Assembly (NCBI RefSeq): GCF_947179165.1
Contig: NC_077237.1
Coordinates: 16,453,523 to 16,517,522, forward strand
Origin: Solanum dulcamara
Taxonomy: Eukaryota; Streptophyta; Magnoliopsida; Solanales; Solanaceae
DNA length: 64,000 nucleotides
Reading direction: 5' to 3'
Shown: one piece after another, positions 12,142-23,346 of the stretch
Position numbering within the stretch: position 1 is the first letter of the stretch
Layout of the letters: every line of letters starts with the position of its first letter
Translations under genes and position numbers: made by a program
Notes under the pieces: model-generated
Seen by the model: only the letters and a program-made list of their open reading frames with translations
Databases searched by the model: none
Told to the model about the DNA's origin: nothing

Positions 12142-15100
12142 ATGGAGAGAGCAACACCTGTACGGAAACCCAATACCTCTACCGCCGATCTGCTCACCTG
12201 GTCGGAAGCTCCGCCGTCGAACAACTCATCCGCCGCCTCCGGTGCTCGTTCTCATCAGGTGAAATATTGTGACTTGTGTTAATCTTCCTATGATTTGTTT
12301 AGTGTTTAATTTATTTGTTATTGTGTTGCAGCCTTCTGATGGAATCAGTAAGGTGTTGTTTGGAGGTCAAATTACTCAAGAGGAAGCTGAAAGCTTGAAC
12401 AAACGGTATGTAAATAAATGATTTTTCAATTTGTTTAATTTATCGTCACATTTTATTAGGTGTTTAATGTTTTACTTAAAATATATATCTATATAGGTAG
12501 TGTGTGTTTCTAATATATGCTTTAATTCGTTGCTTGTTGTGTTGATTTAAATGTTCAGATCTTTACCTGAATTGTCCCAAATTTTTTGTTTTGTTTCTAA
12601 CGCTTCCATAATTTCTTAGATCTGATAATACATTTTTTTTCTTCTTCTTTTTATATGGTTATGTTAGGTATGAACGAAAATGTTTTCACTTGTTTTGTAG
12701 TATTTAGTTAGTACTAAGAAAATACCATCTCAAGAACATTTATATATAAAAGAATTATTTTTAGCAAATACTATGACATTGGACCCCTATCCAAACGTCT
12801 ATCTAACCCAACATAGATTCGAGACACGATCCTGACCCATATCCTGACAACCAATCTCAACCATGACCTGCGACTCGATGCTGACTCGGGACCTAACCGA
12901 CCTTGATCTGAAATGAGTTCAAAGACTCACCCAGAGCCAGGACCCGGCCTTGCCCTAGAGTTAGGGTTAGGGTTGGGACCTGACTTGGATTGGTGTCAGG
13001 AGTTGGGTCCTAGGTTATATTCAGAATTTCGGTCCATGTTAGGGTTGGAAGTTGGTCCCATGTGGGTGTGGGGTCTTGGGTCTAGGTTAAGAGTTTCGGT
13101 CAGATCTTTGGTTGGGGTCAAGTGTCGGATCTCGAGTTGAGGTTCTGAGTCTTTTCCTGCGTCGGGGTTGAGAGTCATGTCCCGGGTCGAGGTTCGAAGT
13201 AGGGAGTTGTGTCCTGGGATGGTAGTCGGGCCTGTAGGTGCCATGTGGTGAGGTTGAAGGAGAGTTTTTTAGAATTATATTTTTTTTTTTACTTTTATAT
13301 AGGGAGGTCATTTTCCATAAATTAGAGGAAAATAAATTCATTTGAAGAATATTTAAGCCTACCAAAATCAGAATATTATAAAACATTTTTGAAAAATATT
13401 TTCCTTCCTACCAAACATGTCTGTTGCATTTACTTGTTAGGCTGCTCTAGGTTTTGGTTTACATTTGTGATAACGTGGAGAAATAAGCTTGTAAGCTATG
13501 TTGCTCGGACTCTTCAAAAATGACAATGGGTGTGTGTCGGATTCTCCAAAAGTAGTGTATTTTTGGAGAATCCGACACGGGTGCGGCATCGAAAGTGAAG
13601 AGTCCGCGCAACTTAGCTTGTAAGTGTATTATATTTTTTGGTTCCTTCTATTGTTCAGCATTTGTTGAACAGGTCTCTAGTTTCTTGTGAGGATTTAAAG
13701 TTAGATATGCTGATGTTGTTGTTAAACAGATTGTAGCAGGTTGTTTACCCTCTTTTTCAGTTTTCCATTTCAAACTTAATGCAACAGATTTTACATTATA
13801 ATTTTCTCTGAAATATTTAGTGGTTTTTTGACATTATCAGTACTTAGGGAAAGTTCAGGAGTCCCCTTATTTTAGTAGTAGTTCACTTTAGCAGAAACTT
13901 TTTTTGATATTGTTGCAACACATATGTATTTTAGTAGTAGTCATGTCATCCGATTAACTTATGAAATTGAAGACATGCTATTTTCTTATATGGTCACCTA
14001 AAACATTGCAGCCATTGTTGAAATTAGCTCTATCACTACATACATGCTTGCTTTTAGATGGGCATGCAAATTTAGCTGATGCAAAAGTGAAAAGCTTGCA
14101 AGTGAAGTGAAGCTTCTCTATCGAAACACTCATAAAGTTAAGAGTTTTTTTCCCCACCATTTGCAACTAGTGAAATCTAAATGCTACACGGAAATTTGGA
14201 ATATATTTTTTGTGTTTTGACTCATAGTTTCATTGAATCTAGAGGTTCCAATGTTTGGACAAGAAAAGAAATATTCCAGTGACCTTATGTTCTCTGGTCC
14301 TAACACTTCTGGAAAATTATTGTCTCCAGGAAACCATGTTCAGGGTACAAACTGAAGGAGATGAGTGGCAGCAAAATCTTTTCTGCTGATGGTGAAGATG
14401 ATGCATCTGAAGCAGGAGCTGTTAATGGTAACTTTAACAACAGGACATCTGTACGCATTGTTCAGGTACTATATATTTCATTAAGGTAAAATTATGTTTT
14501 ACGGGACTTGCTGTGTGAGCGTGCTGCAAAATCGGAAACTAGTAACCGGCAACTTCCTCATCTAAGGTTTTGTAATTCATTGTAGCAAGCTGCAAATGGG
14601 ATAAGCCAGATCTCATTCAGTACTGAAGAAAGGATCTCCCCGAAGAAACCTATCACTCTTACAGAAGTGGCAAAGCAGAGAGAGTTGAGTGGAACACTAG
14701 AAATTGATTCAGATAGCAACATGAAGAAGCAGCTGTCAGATGCAAAGAGCAAGGAACTCAGTGGAAATGACATCTTTGGCCCTCCTGCAGAAATTCCTCC
14801 GAGATCTTTGGCTGCTTCCCGATGCATAGAGTTAAAAGAAAGCAAAGACATGGGTGAACCTGCTCCACGAGTTGTACGTACATCTGTCAAGGTTTCTAAT
14901 GTGAGTTGAGTATTAGACTTGTTTTCTTCTTCCCAATTCTGTCTACAGACTTGTTTTGTGTTCTCATGTGGCTGTGCTATTTTGTAGCCTGCTGGTGGTC
15001 AAAGCAATATTTTGTTTGGTGATGAACCTGTTGTCAACACAGTAAAGAAAATACATAACCAGAAATTTGCAGAGTTGACCGGCAATGACATTTTCAAGGG

Positions 15101-15260
15101 AGACGTTCCTCCTGGATCTGCAGAAAAGCCACTGAGCAGAGCAAAGCTGAGAGAAATGAGTGGAAATGATATTTTTTCTGATGGAAAAGTTGAATCCAGA
15201 GATTACTTTGGTGGCGTGCGCAAACCACCAGGCGGAGAAAGCAGCATCGCGCTAGTTTAG
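12142..15260 (+). CDS. DUF4057-family protein, 304 residues, five exons
   Basis: Exons are 12142-12258, 12332-12405, 14330-14465, 14586-14900 and 14988-15260; every intron is GT-AG and the frame is continuous to the TAG at 15258-15260. The start MERATPVRKPNTSTADLLTW and the end VRKPPGGESSIALV are the signature of the plant DUF4057 family, whose function is not established; some members carry an HN1-like label. The protein is polar and has no membrane segment. A short motif is repeated along it: KEMSGSKIF, RELSGTLEI, KELSGNDIF, AELTGNDIF and REMSGNDIF, at roughly residues 70, 130, 155, 235 and 275. SKVLFGG and SNILFGDE are two further related patches. Intron 2 is 1.9 kb and holds a MITE and a G-rich tract. 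All exons look intact, so I expect a working gene. Confidence 0.9.
12895..13245 (+). repeat. Degenerate GGGT/GGTT-rich minisatellite in intron 2
   Basis: A G-rich tract with phrases such as GAGTTAGGGTTAGGGTTGGG and repeated GGTCCTAGG, GGGTCGAGGTTC. It contrasts sharply with its AT-rich surroundings. Open frames across it on both strands (12913-13140, 12996-13244, 13087-13386) come from the repeat composition, not from genes. Confidence 0.5.
13496..13616. mobile_element. 121-bp palindromic MITE in intron 2 of the DUF4057 gene
   Basis: The ends are inverted copies: CTATGTTGCTCGGACTCTTC on the left, and CTAAGTTGCGCGGACTCTTC from the right. The middle is a near-palindrome around GTCGGATTCTCCAAAAGTAG and ATTTTTGGAGAATCCGACAC. 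It is flanked by the 8-bp direct repeat CTTGTAAG (13488-13495 and 13617-13624), which fits hAT-type insertion. I recognise this as a MITE common in Solanaceae genomes. Confidence 0.85.
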
Positions 15261-15450
15261 ATAAATGCCATCAAACTGCTTTCATATTGTTTGACCTGTA
15301 GTGTTCCTGCAACATTTCACTTCTAATGTTTCATGAGATTTAGAACTGAGGGTTGTAGATTATGTGTTTAACCATGTTATATGGACAACTTCCAAACTAT
15401 AATTTACATCAACTTGAAAGATTTGCCTAAAATAGTATTTTCAAGATATT

Positions 15451-16790
15451 TGTAACACCCCGAAATATTCTAATTTAGATCAGTCTCGAAGAACTCAGAG
15501 AAAAGCTGAGTTTCTAAATTAGATGAGTTTTTACGAGTGCCACCTACAGTCCGTAGAAGCTTCTACGGACTGTAGGATGGACTCGTAGACCCCTTCCAGA
15601 CTTGGTGAAATTTTGAGTTTATTGAGACTCTTCAACGGATAGCTTCTACAGCTCGTAGAAGTTTCTACAAACCGTAGGAAGCATCCGTAGAGGAGGTCCT
15701 ACGCCCCAATCTCAGGCCCATCCCACAAAAACTTTCCTACAATTCGTAGAATGGACTTGTAGACTCAGACTTGCAATTCCAGTAACTATTGGAAAGTGTA
15801 CACAGTTCTACGATTAGGATTGAACTGTAGAAGGGCCCGTAGACCCAAACCACAGAGTTCCTTAGCATGATTCTACGACTAGCCTTTACAGCCCGTAGTA
15901 GGGTTTACGATTCGTAGGGGGGACCCGTAGACCCTACCCTTGCAAATTCCAATGAGTCCGATTTTGAGCACTCAGTTTCCATGTGGGGGGTTTTACGGCT
16001 CATAGATGACCCAAATTTAGTTTAATGAGGGTTAGTTTGGTCTTTTTCCATTCTTTCCGAACCAAAACCCTAACGTTTTGGAACTAAGCTAAGTCCCTTA
16101 TCAGTACCCCACAACCCTTTTTCCCTCATTAATACTTAGATGACTTGGAGCAAGGATTGGAGAGGAGAAAAAGTTAGGGTTCAAGCGTATCCATAGAGTT
16201 CTTCGAGTTTCACCAAGAACATCGTTCTTACAGGTATATAAGGCTAATCACAGCGTTGGACTGAGTTCGTCCTCACACCCTACAGTTCAATTCCGTCATA
16301 AAAAAGTTCAAGTTGAGTTTTAGTTCGAATTGCTTCATTGAGTTATATGTATATTTATTGAGATTGTGAATACCCTTATGTTTCAAATTCGTGAGTTGTT
16401 GTTCATGCATATTTTGATATGAAGCCTGATTGAGTTGTTTCCATTATTGTCATTCTGCATTGATTTCCAAATTATTTTTTTAAAAAAAGAGAGTATTTTC
16501 AAAGCTAAGAGTAAAAGCTGAGTTTTGAGGGAACACGAGTGATCCAAGTGCACTGTTTAGGTCATGAAGTTGCATTGTTGATTTTGTAAATGATTTTCAG
16601 AATTGATTTAACGACAACATTTCATATTTCTTTTATTTTGAGAATGAGTTTGAAAAAGAAGTTGACCAGAATGAGTGAAAGTTACAAAGAAAGCTAAAAG
16701 AAGCATTTTTGAGTTTTTACTCACAGTTTTAGTATGAGCATTTAACTTCATGTTTTAGGAGTAGTTGTAACACTCCTGATGTTTAAGGCT
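15451..16790 (+). mobile_element. LTR 5' part, TGTAACACCCC type, truncated
   Basis: Starts TGTAACACCCCGAAATATTC, a classic plant gypsy LTR start, 190 bp after the DUF4057 stop codon. It continues with a dense set of TCCGTAGAAGCTTCTACGGA palindromes (15540-16010) and a leader resembling that of the fragment at 9190-11407 (GGAGAGGAGAAAAAGTTAGG, then ACAGGTATATAAGG). The 3' boundary is not defined; similarity fades near 16790. Confidence 0.55.
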
Positions 16791-16835
16791 GTCCTCTGTC
16801 CTGTATTAAAAGCTTATGAGCCTAAATTTGAGAAT

Positions 16836-17065
16836 TTTATTGTAACATCACATGCGATTCAAAACTATTTAATTTAAATGTGAGAAATTCTTTAATTATG
16901 ATATATTTGTGTTTGTATTTATTTATAAGATTTTTATAATTATATGATATTTTATTGTAACATCACATGCGATTAAAAACTATTTGATTTAAATATGAGA
17001 AATTCTTTAATTATGATAAATTTGTGTTTGTATTTATTTATAAGATTTTCATAATTATTTGATAT
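16836..17065. repeat. 115-bp tandem duplication
   Basis: TGTAACATCACATGCGATTC at 16841 recurs at 16956 as TGTAACATCACATGCGATTA, and the rest of each 115-bp block follows with only a few changes, so the duplication is recent. Confidence 0.85.
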
Positions 17066-18966
17066 TTTAGAGGAGATAGTAAGTTTATTTGTATCGAAAG
17101 AATTATTATTAGATGAGGTAAGCTTTATTCAAAATAATTTTCTATCAATTATAGTAAATGTGGAAAAAATATATGCATTTTACCGCGATTCTACACAATA
17201 CCCCAATATATATTGATATGGATCCATCCAACTGAAAGGATAAATAAAAGTGTCATATTGACAATATATACCCACGTGGAAGGTAAGGAAGTTTAGTATG
17301 TTGTATCCCTTTATGGAAAGACAACCATTTTGGGTTAGTCAGGTGTCCACAATACAACTTATCAACCAAGACCACTGAATACGATTTTTTTCACTTCAAC
17401 ACCTTGTAATTTTTGCTTATCTTAGTGCATACAATTCATATTGGATTTCAATCTCCACTTGATTATATTTATTTATTGAATCACTGTAGTTGGTAATTCT
17501 AAATGACTATGTTAATATTGGATGACATAGCGAACTTAGCTTTAAATATTAAGGTGTAATCTGTAATTATCAGATTACTTGTAGAATTCCTTCTTCATGT
17601 TGACTTGTCTTATATGCAAATTAATTGACTCTGCGGTGCTGCAAGATTTTGGCAAAGAAAATCGAGTATCTACATCAAGTTGTTCGAGCTCAAATATAAG
17701 TTGTGTGAAGGTTATTTCTTTCTTTTTGGCATGATTCCTTTTGTAGTTTTTGTGCCTAGCGTGCTATCGAAGGTTCAATCATTAGATGTCTTTAAATTGC
17801 TTATTGAGGTTATTCTTGTTAAAAACTCATATTCGGTGGAGCCGGTCCATGTTAAGTTGGTGAATAGGAAATGACTATATATTATTGTGATTAGCGAATT
17901 ACGGTGACTGTTAGGTTAATTGTGGTTTTATGGTGATTGTACAAAGAAGGTGAAGTTACATACAGATTGCCTGTGGGATTTCTATTTGTATATTTATATG
18001 TTCATGCTTTACGTGTTTCTTAGATATCATGATGGCCTTGACAGTCCAGACATGACTTGTGTGCAAGCTGATTATTGTTTTATATGAACCGTTAGGAGTA
18101 AATGTTTTCTTATAGGCTTGTAGATATCATGATGGCCTTGACGATCCAAATAGAATTTGTGTGCTAAATGGTTATTGCTTTATATGAACTATTGGGTTAG
18201 CTGAGATTGTTATTGTGGCGTTATGCTTGTATTGTTTGCCTACATACATGCATATGGTGCATATGCATTGCATTTCATGCCTATTAAGGCTAGGATCAGG
18301 GTATTTACCTACGCCATATGCATTTCATTTTCTTTAAGGCTAGGATCGGGGTGTTCTCCTACACCATATGTATTTCATGCCTTTTGAGGCTAGGATTGAG
18401 GTATTTTCCTACACCACATGCATTGGATCGAGGTGTTCGCTTACACCACATACATTCATTCCTTTGAGGCTAAAGATTGGAATGTTCGCCTACATCGCAT
18501 TGCATTGCCTTTCATATAATTGTGTACTATGACTTGAGTTGTTGTGGTCAGATGAGTATAGAATCTCTGAGGCTTAGTATGTTGTTGCTATGGGAATGTG
18601 AGATGGGACAAAAGGAAGTAGATTTGGCAGTGGGTTTTCGGAAATAATTTGTTCTCGTTATGGTTGCTACGGTGGGTAACCTGAAGTGGGGTCAGGTAAG
18701 ATTGTTTTGTGATTATAGTTGGTTCATTCTTATTGGATTGCATTGCATTGCATTCATTATCATAGGATTGTGCTTAACACTTGTCGAGCTTAGAGCGGGG
18801 GTAGGTGGTTTGTGATGATTGAACTCCTAGTTATTTATGTGGTTTTTGTTAAGAATAGGAGAAATGATTACAAACTACGGAGGCAAAGTGATTCAGTGAG
18901 CTGTTGATTTTGTTCAGGTTACGACTATCCTATTATGGTTTTTAGTTTTAGTTATATTGCTTCGAT
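17066..18966. other. Repeat-rich spacer with further tandem repeats
   Basis: No coding frame is supported. A block with TAGATATCATGATGGCCTTG is duplicated with a 100-bp period at 18021 and 18121. A unit of about 60 bp with GGCTAGGATCGGGGTGTTC and CCTACACCATATGCATTTCA is repeated four or five times at about 18270-18500. It is probably LTR-retrotransposon material between two LTR fragments, but nothing here proves it. Confidence 0.45.
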
Positions 18967-20441
18967 TATAACAATCCATTTCTGTCGTTATGAATGAGCC
19001 AATGGAGAAGAAAATTGGGCTTAAAATTTTTTGAGTAGTAACTTAAAAATTTCTAGACTAGGTCAAACTTGGACAAGATATGATTCAGGCAAGGTCTAGA
19101 GCAATTTGATAATGGATTGGGGTTGATTTCTGAGTTTAGATTATTGGTGGAAGGTTTCGGTAATGGATTGGGGTTGATCTCTTAGTGGAAGGTTTTAACA
19201 TGAAATTAATGGTGGGAAAAATCCTAGTTGAGTGAGGTGATCATGAAATTGGTCAAGGGTTAGGATTTTGATATAATTCAGGGAATTTAGGCCATTGTTC
19301 ATCGATTCCTTGTATTCTTTATTTATTTTATACCATGAACGAGCTAAGACACTTTAGAAAGGGAAAGCTTCAGTTCATTCATTAGAGTTTCCAAGGCCTG
19401 TTTCGAGGTGGGTAATGGTTGTATTTTCCGATTTGTGTTATATATGCCGATTAACTACTTTACTATTAATGCATGCATGATATATGATTAGGGAAGAAGG
19501 AAAGAACATAAAGTGAAATGATATCTTGTAATCAATTTGTATGCAACGAATATATTACTTGGTTGTACAAGTGTGTGCGCCTATTTATTATGGTTGTGAT
19601 TGTGATGTTTGACTTTATGTTGGATCGGGTATCATGCCGGTAAGATTTGATCGAGTATCATGCCGGTAAGATTAGATCGAGTATCATGCCGGTAAGATTA
19701 GATCAAGTATCATGTCGGTACATTTGAAATGGGTACCACGCCTTTACACTGGCAATTGGAACATGTACCATGCCGATATACTAATAGTTTGGGTTTAGGT
19801 TTCATGAAAGAACCATCGTTTGACTAATGCATTGTGACTGAGTATGTTTACCTGTATAATAATTCAAGAGTTGCCATAACTGTGATGTGATTGTATCTTA
19901 TTGCCTTACTATGTTGTAGTTTCTTGTTCATATTTTATTTACTGAAAATCGCCGCGTGATCCTACCAGTACATTATCGTTGTGCACTGATACTACACTTG
20001 TTCTTTCTTTGTTGAGTACAGAACATATTCATGCAGCTATTAAGAGACCTCAGTTAAGAGATCATTGATCATTCGAATTCAAGGGTAAGTCAGTTCTTTC
20101 AAGCTGCCGTGAATTCATCTTAGCTCTTAGTCCTTTTCTTTTGGACTTAGACCCTTTAAACTATTGTTTTATATTTGTTGTTTGTGGGGTTGCATTCCCT
20201 TATTCTAGACCATTAGCTAGAGTTTTGGTACAATGACTTTCAGATTCTAAAGGGTTAATTTCTGCATGATTTGGTAAATTTCTTGAGTTTATGGAAACTC
20301 AATTTTAAACTATTTTATTTAAAAGTGTTTTCACATATTTAAATACGTGTTTGGTTGATAGTATGCTTTAGTTAGGTGTAGCATTGATTCTCCACCGGAG
20401 GGTTACTGTGGGTGTCACTCACAATGGGTCAGAATCGTAAC
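18967..20441 (+). mobile_element. Degenerate LTR, same family as the solo LTR at 3715-5476
   Basis: The start block (TATAACAATCCATTTCTGTC, then GCCAATGGAGAAG and GAGTAGTAACTT) and the end block (CGTGATCCTACCAGTACATT, GTTGAGTACAGAACATATTC, final CGTAACA at 20441) line up with the minus-strand solo LTR. Thirty-base tandem repeats containing GATCGAGTATCATGCCGGTA lie at about 19620-19760, as in the other copy. No target-site duplication was found (TCGAT versus TAGGT). Confidence 0.65.
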
Positions 20442-20492
20442 ATAGGTGAGCCAATAACTCGCTGAAATGTAGCTTTGGTTGAAACAGGCTGA

Positions 20493-20629
20493 CAATACTA
20501 AAAATGGGAATTTCTACTAAATGTTTCTAACGAAATTGGTCAAAAATTCATCGAATTTGTCACCGATGAGCTAAATTCTGACGGATATTCAATGGAATGT
20601 CAGTAGGAAATTCCCATTATTTAGTAGCG
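20493..20629. mobile_element. Short MITE with CAATACTAAAAATGGGAATTT ends
   Basis: Left end CAATACTAAAAATGGGAAT, right end reversed CGCTACTAAATAATGGGAAT. Both resemble degenerate CACTA-type termini (CACTACTAAAAA). Length about 137 bp. The LINE that follows was inserted in or at the right terminus of this MITE. Confidence 0.5.
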
Positions 20630-20636
20630 TGGGTCG

Positions 20637-22812
20637 TGTATGCGAAGTTGATAGAAATTAAGAATGAGGTGGAGAAGTAGACGAATAAGGAACTTTATAA
20701 GATAGCGAGGAAGGAGGCGAAGTCGGCAGTTTCGATGGCAAAAATAGCAGCTTTTGAACGTTTTATGCTGAACTAGAAGAGAAAGGCGGGATAGGAAATA
20801 GCTCAGGCTAGCCAGGGCGCGGGAGAGAAGGGCACACGATGTGGATCAAGTGAAGTGCATTAAGGACGAGCATGGAAAAGTATTGGCAGAGGAGACCCTC
20901 ATTAAACAGAGATGACAGCCATACTTCCATAAACTATTGAATGAAGAAGGGGACAGAGAGAGTGTGTTGGGAGATTTGGAACATACAGGGAGGCGTCACG
21001 ATTTTGGGTGTTGCAGGAGTATTATGGTCGAAGAGGTTAAGGGTGATGTGCATAGGATGCGTTGGGGATGAGCGATCGAACCTGACGAGATTCTTGGGGA
21101 ACTTTGGATGAGTGCAAGCTCTGTAGGTTTGGAGTGGCTGACTAGGTTATTTAATGTCATCTTTAAGACGGCAACGATACTCAAAAATGGAGGTCGAGCG
21201 TAATGATCCCTTTATACAAAAACAAGGTAGATATCTAGAGTTACAACAACTATAGAGGTATCAAGCTTCTAAGCCATACTATGAAAGTGTGGGAAAGAGT
21301 GGTGGAGATGAGGGTGAGTAGAAGCGTGTCTATTTCAGAGAACTAATTCGGATTTATGCCGGGACGCTCAACTATAAAATTCATCCATCTTATGAGGAGA
21401 CTGGTGGAGAAGTATAGAGAGAGGAAGAGGGACTTGCATATGGTATTCATTGACCTAGAAAAGGCTTATGATAAAGTTCCATGAGAGATACTATGAAAAT
21501 GTTTGGAGGCTAAAGGTGTACCTGTGACGTACATTATGGTGATCAAGGACATGTATGAGGGTTCCAAAAGCAGGGTAAGGACAGTAGGAAGGGATTCAGA
21601 GTACTTTCCAGTTGTGATGGAGTTGCATCAAGGATCAGCTCTTAGTCCATTTTTATTTGATTTGGTGATGGATGGATTGACGCGACAAATTTAAGGTGAG
21701 GTGCCATGGTGTATGCTTTTCGCGGACGACATAGTCATGATCGATGAGACTCGTAGCGGAGTTAACACTAAGCTGGAGGATTGGATACATACCTTGGTAT
21801 CTAAAGGGTTTAAGTTGAGTAGGACCAAGACGGAGTACTTAGAGTGCAAGTTCAGTGAGAAACCTCAAGAGGTTGGTGCGGAAGTTAGGCTTGGTGACCA
21901 GGTCATCCAAAAGAAAAGTAGTGCCAAATACCTTGGGTCTATCATGCAAGGCAGCGGGGAGATTGACGATGATGTCACACATTGTATTGGGGTAGGGTGG
22001 ATGAAATGGAGGCTCGCTTCCGGTGTGCTATGTGACAAGAAGGTGCCACCAAAACTTAAGGACAAGTTCTATAAAGTGGTGGTTAGACCGGCTATGTTAT
22101 ATAGGGCGGAGTGTTGGCCAGTTAAGGCTTTTCACATTCAAAAGATGAAAGTTGCCGATATGAGAATGTTGAAATGGATGTGTGGACATACCAGGAGCAA
22201 TAGGATTAGAAATGAGGCTATTCAGGACAAGGTAGGAGTGGCCTCGGTGGAAGACAAGATGCGGGAAGTGCGACTGAGATGGTTTGGGCATGTGAAGAGG
22301 AGAGACACAGATGCCCTAGTGTGGAGGTGTGAGAGGTTTGCCATGGATGGTTTCATAAGAGGTAGGAGTACGCCGAAGAAATATTGGGGAGAGGTGATTA
22401 GACAGGACATGACGCAGTTACAGCTTACCGAGGACATAACCTAAGATATGAGGGTGTGGAGGACCCATATTAGGGTAGAAGGCTAGTACAAAGTCTCCTT
22501 ATTCTTCCTTATTAGTAGGCGCATTAGCGCACTATAATTTCTTGTGCTCTGATTTCTGTTATTATATACTACTCTCTGTACTTTGATTACTCTATTTTAT
22601 CTTTGTCGCTTTCATTATTTGCTTTCACATAACGCTTTGACTTCTTGTACTTCTTAGCAGAATCTGACCTCTTTTTATGCTTCTATTGAACTGAGAGTCT
22701 CTCAGAAACAACCTTCCTACCTTGGTGGGAGTAAAGGTCTGCGTACACTTTACCCTCCCCAGACCCCATGTTGTGGAATTTCACTGGATTGTTGTTGTTG
22801 TTGTTGTTGTTG
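20637..22812 (+). mobile_element. RTE-clade LINE, 5'-truncated, 2.2 kb
   Basis: The element ends in a (TTG)n tail preceded by CAGACCCCATGTTGTGGAAT and is flanked by a 15-bp duplication TAGTAGCGTGGGTCG / TAGTAGTGTGGGTCG (20622-20636 and 22813-22827, one mismatch). The body encodes reverse transcriptase without the N-terminal endonuclease, so it was 5'-truncated on insertion. The 3' untranslated region (about 22470-22790) is shared with the fragment at 1802-2181 and in part with the one at 28934-29722. Confidence 0.9.
20640..22467 (+). pseudogene. RTE reverse transcriptase, decayed
   Basis: Translation in successive frames follows one RTE polymerase: SYNNYRGIKLLSHTMKVWER and FGFMPGRST (finger region), [34 protein letters not shown], then the catalytic patch [12 protein letters not shown] (21713-21748), [10 protein letters not shown] and the C-terminal [19 protein letters not shown]. 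The part from 21701 to 22444 is still open for 247 codons. Stops break the frame near 20677, 21224, 21345, 21484 and 21692. The FADD catalytic motif is preserved, but the gene cannot make a full protein. RTE enzymes copy their own RNA onto nicked chromosomal DNA. Confidence 0.85.
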
Positions 22813-22827
22813 TAGTAGTGTGGGTCG

Positions 22828-23346
22828 AAATGGCTAAATAATGGGTTATCATCCAGCAAGTCCTAGTTTACCAAGTTTTTAACTTTCTTATTTATTATCT
22901 TATAATGTATTTAATTACCTAATAAAAAAATTTATATTAGTATTATAACTTTATATAACATATCAAATAGCAAAAGAAAGTTTTTCTTTTATTTTTTTAC
23001 TTTTTAATAATATTTCTTAAAGACCAATTTAAATTACAATCTAACTTTTAAATACGCTGAGTTAATAAATTAATGGATAATTATTTGGTCCAGACTTGGA
23101 CAGCTCATGTTACCACCCTTACTTCTAATACATTAACAATATAAAAGAAACAATTAACATTATCATGTCGCTTTAAAATAGTTAAACATAACCACTCATG
23201 ATGATTAGAATTAATAACATAAAAACTAATGCAAATAACGTTTTATAACATGTTAAATTATAGTGATGAAGTAAAAGATCATTATATTATCAGTGGAATA
23301 AGATAAATTAGTACGTGTAATACTTTTTTGTGAGATACATGATATA
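22828..23346. other. AT-rich spacer, nothing recognised
   Basis: Lies between the LINE and the first recognisable P450 exon. Upstream exons of the P450 relic would be expected here, but I could not find any. Confidence 0.4.

Noticed and set aside
12960..12982. Interstitial telomere repeat
   Set aside because: Only two TTAGGG units occur, and the plant telomere is TTTAGGG. The tract is a degenerate GGGT/GGTT repeat.
12913..13386. Overlapping ORFs on both strands in the G-rich tract
   Set aside because: They fall inside intron 2 of the DUF4057 gene and come from a minisatellite composition.
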